Below the pieces are notes generated by a model, which searched no databases, was not told the DNA's origin, and saw only the letters and a program-made list of their open reading frames with translations. Position numbers and translations under genes: made by a program. Of a DNA stretch of 32,343 nt, positions 31,835 through 32,343 are shown in pieces (the stretch's first letter is position 1; every line of letters begins with the position of its first letter). The stretch covers positions 1-32,343 of the forward strand of contig JAOBWK010000072.1 in assembly GCA_025463305.1 (NCBI GenBank), in the 5' to 3' direction. The stretch comes from Ilumatobacteraceae bacterium (GTDB lineage: Bacteria; Actinomycetota; Acidimicrobiia; Acidimicrobiales; Ilumatobacteraceae).

Positions 31835-32343
31835 TCATGCGGCCCGCTGGGTGGCGGGTGGTCCGGTGGTCTGGATGGTGCCGTCTGGGTAGGTGATGGT
31901 GAGTGATCGGTCGGGGTGCAGGACGAGTTGCCAGCCGCCTTCGTGGACGAGGTGATGGTGTCGCTTGCAGAGCGGCAGCAGGCTCGCGAGGTCGGTGCGA
32001 CCGTTGAACGGTGGCCGCCACCACACGACGTGATGCGGCTGACAATGCCGCGCCCGCACCTCACACCCGGGAACTCCACAGGTCGGGTACATCGCCCGCA
32101 GCGCCCGCCGTTGACGTTTGGTGGCGAGACGTCGTGATCGTCCTTCGTCGAGGACGACACCGTCACCGTCCAAGACGACCGGGATGATCGCAGCCATGCA
32201 GGCCATCCGCCGATACGACTCCACCGGCAACGTCAGATCATGACCCGGGTCGATGATCGACCCCTTCCGCAACCCCGACATCATCGTCTCCAAATCGACG
32301 ACGACGATGATCTCGGTGTTGTCCCCGACCGTCTCGATGTCAT
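31835..32343 (-). CDS. HNH endonuclease-domain protein, DUF222 type (5' end outside window)
   Basis: C-terminal part, about 168 residues, of a protein whose start lies beyond the right edge; the frame is open to the boundary. The HNH motif is clear: CGVPGCEVRARHCQPHHVVWW, then NGRTDLASLLPLCKRHHHLVHEGGW, with paired Cys for structural zinc and His residues for the beta-beta-alpha metal site. Such DUF222/HNH proteins are abundant, often in many copies, in actinobacterial genomes. Their function is not settled: nuclease, mobile-element relict or toxin-like roles have been proposed. A TTG at 32293 could begin translation, but homologues have a long N-terminal DUF222 domain. It is convergent with the Mo hydroxylase operon and probably unrelated to it. 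Confidence 0.9.
   Translation of the reverse strand, partial: DIETVGDNTEIIVVVDLETMMSGLRKGSIIDPGHDLTLPVESYRRMACMAAIIPVVLDGDGVVLDEGRSRRLATKRQRRALRAMYPTCGVPGCEVRARHCQPHHVVWWRPPFNGRTDLASLLPLCKRHHHLVHEGGWQLVLHPDRSLTITYPDGTIQTTGPPATQRAA

Noticed and set aside
28296..32045. Very long open frame on the minus strand opposite the Mo hydroxylase genes
   Set aside because: It is a shadow of high-GC coding sequence: its translation is low-complexity, rich in Arg, Ala, His, Asp and Val, with no family motif, while the plus strand carries three overlapping genes with cofactor motifs.
31835..32343. Mobile element or intein at the right edge
   Set aside because: The HNH domain alone does not show mobility. 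The sequence fits the common DUF222/HNH family and no repeats or integration genes are seen.

Overview
The window is about 32 kb of very GC-rich DNA with short intergenic gaps, many GTG starts and many 4-nt stop/start overlaps. This fits a high-GC actinobacterium. Thr/Ala-rich linkers after lipoboxes, secreted proteins ending in repeated RLLDTR modules, an HNH protein of the DUF222 type and a dense load of acyl-CoA enzymes suggest class Acidimicrobiia (Ilumatobacter-like). That placement is inference; no marker gene is present.

Region 1 (1-6533) looks like a lipid or steroid-type catabolic group under a KstR-like TetR regulator. It holds a partial acyl-CoA ligase translationally coupled to the TetR gene, an FMN-dependent NMO-family oxidoreductase, an APH-fold phosphotransferase, an amidohydrolase-fold protein that has lost most metal ligands, and an acyl-CoA dehydrogenase. 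Two palindromes fitting TnnAACnnGTTnnA sit in the two divergent promoter regions (2051-2064 and 4358-4371), so the TetR protein probably controls both divergons and itself.

Region 2 (6639-11414) has an SDR and a PLP aminotransferase on the minus strand. They are divergent from a Tat/lipoprotein family-5 solute-binding protein overlapped by a hydroxysteroid-dehydrogenase-like SDR.

Region 3 (11491-18069) encodes two exported enzymes, an intradiol-dioxygenase-like protein and a PQQ-type sugar dehydrogenase-like protein. Each ends in three copies of the same roughly 120-residue module. Between them are a DapA-fold protein without the catalytic lysine and a GntR/FCD regulator.

Region 4 (18126-31805) reads as one uptake-and-catabolism block on the plus strand: an SCP2/Ltp2-type thiolase without the nucleophilic Cys, a SnoaL-like protein, an oligopeptide-type ABC importer (two permeases plus a fused double ATPase), an amidohydrolase with intact motifs, an acyl-CoA ligase, a crotonase-fold enzyme, a DUF35 protein (the usual partner of Ltp2-type thiolases) and a three-subunit molybdenum hydroxylase. 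A plausible reading is import of an unknown organic acid, CoA activation, Mo-dependent hydroxylation, and side-chain processing with an aldolase-type C-C cleavage. The solute-binding protein in region 2 probably serves the region-4 importer, and a similar AT-rich upstream element precedes both. The substrate cannot be read from sequence.

At the right edge is a partial minus-strand DUF222/HNH-type protein. I saw no tRNA, rRNA, CRISPR array, insertion sequence or phage gene. No gene-free stretch exceeds 300 bases.
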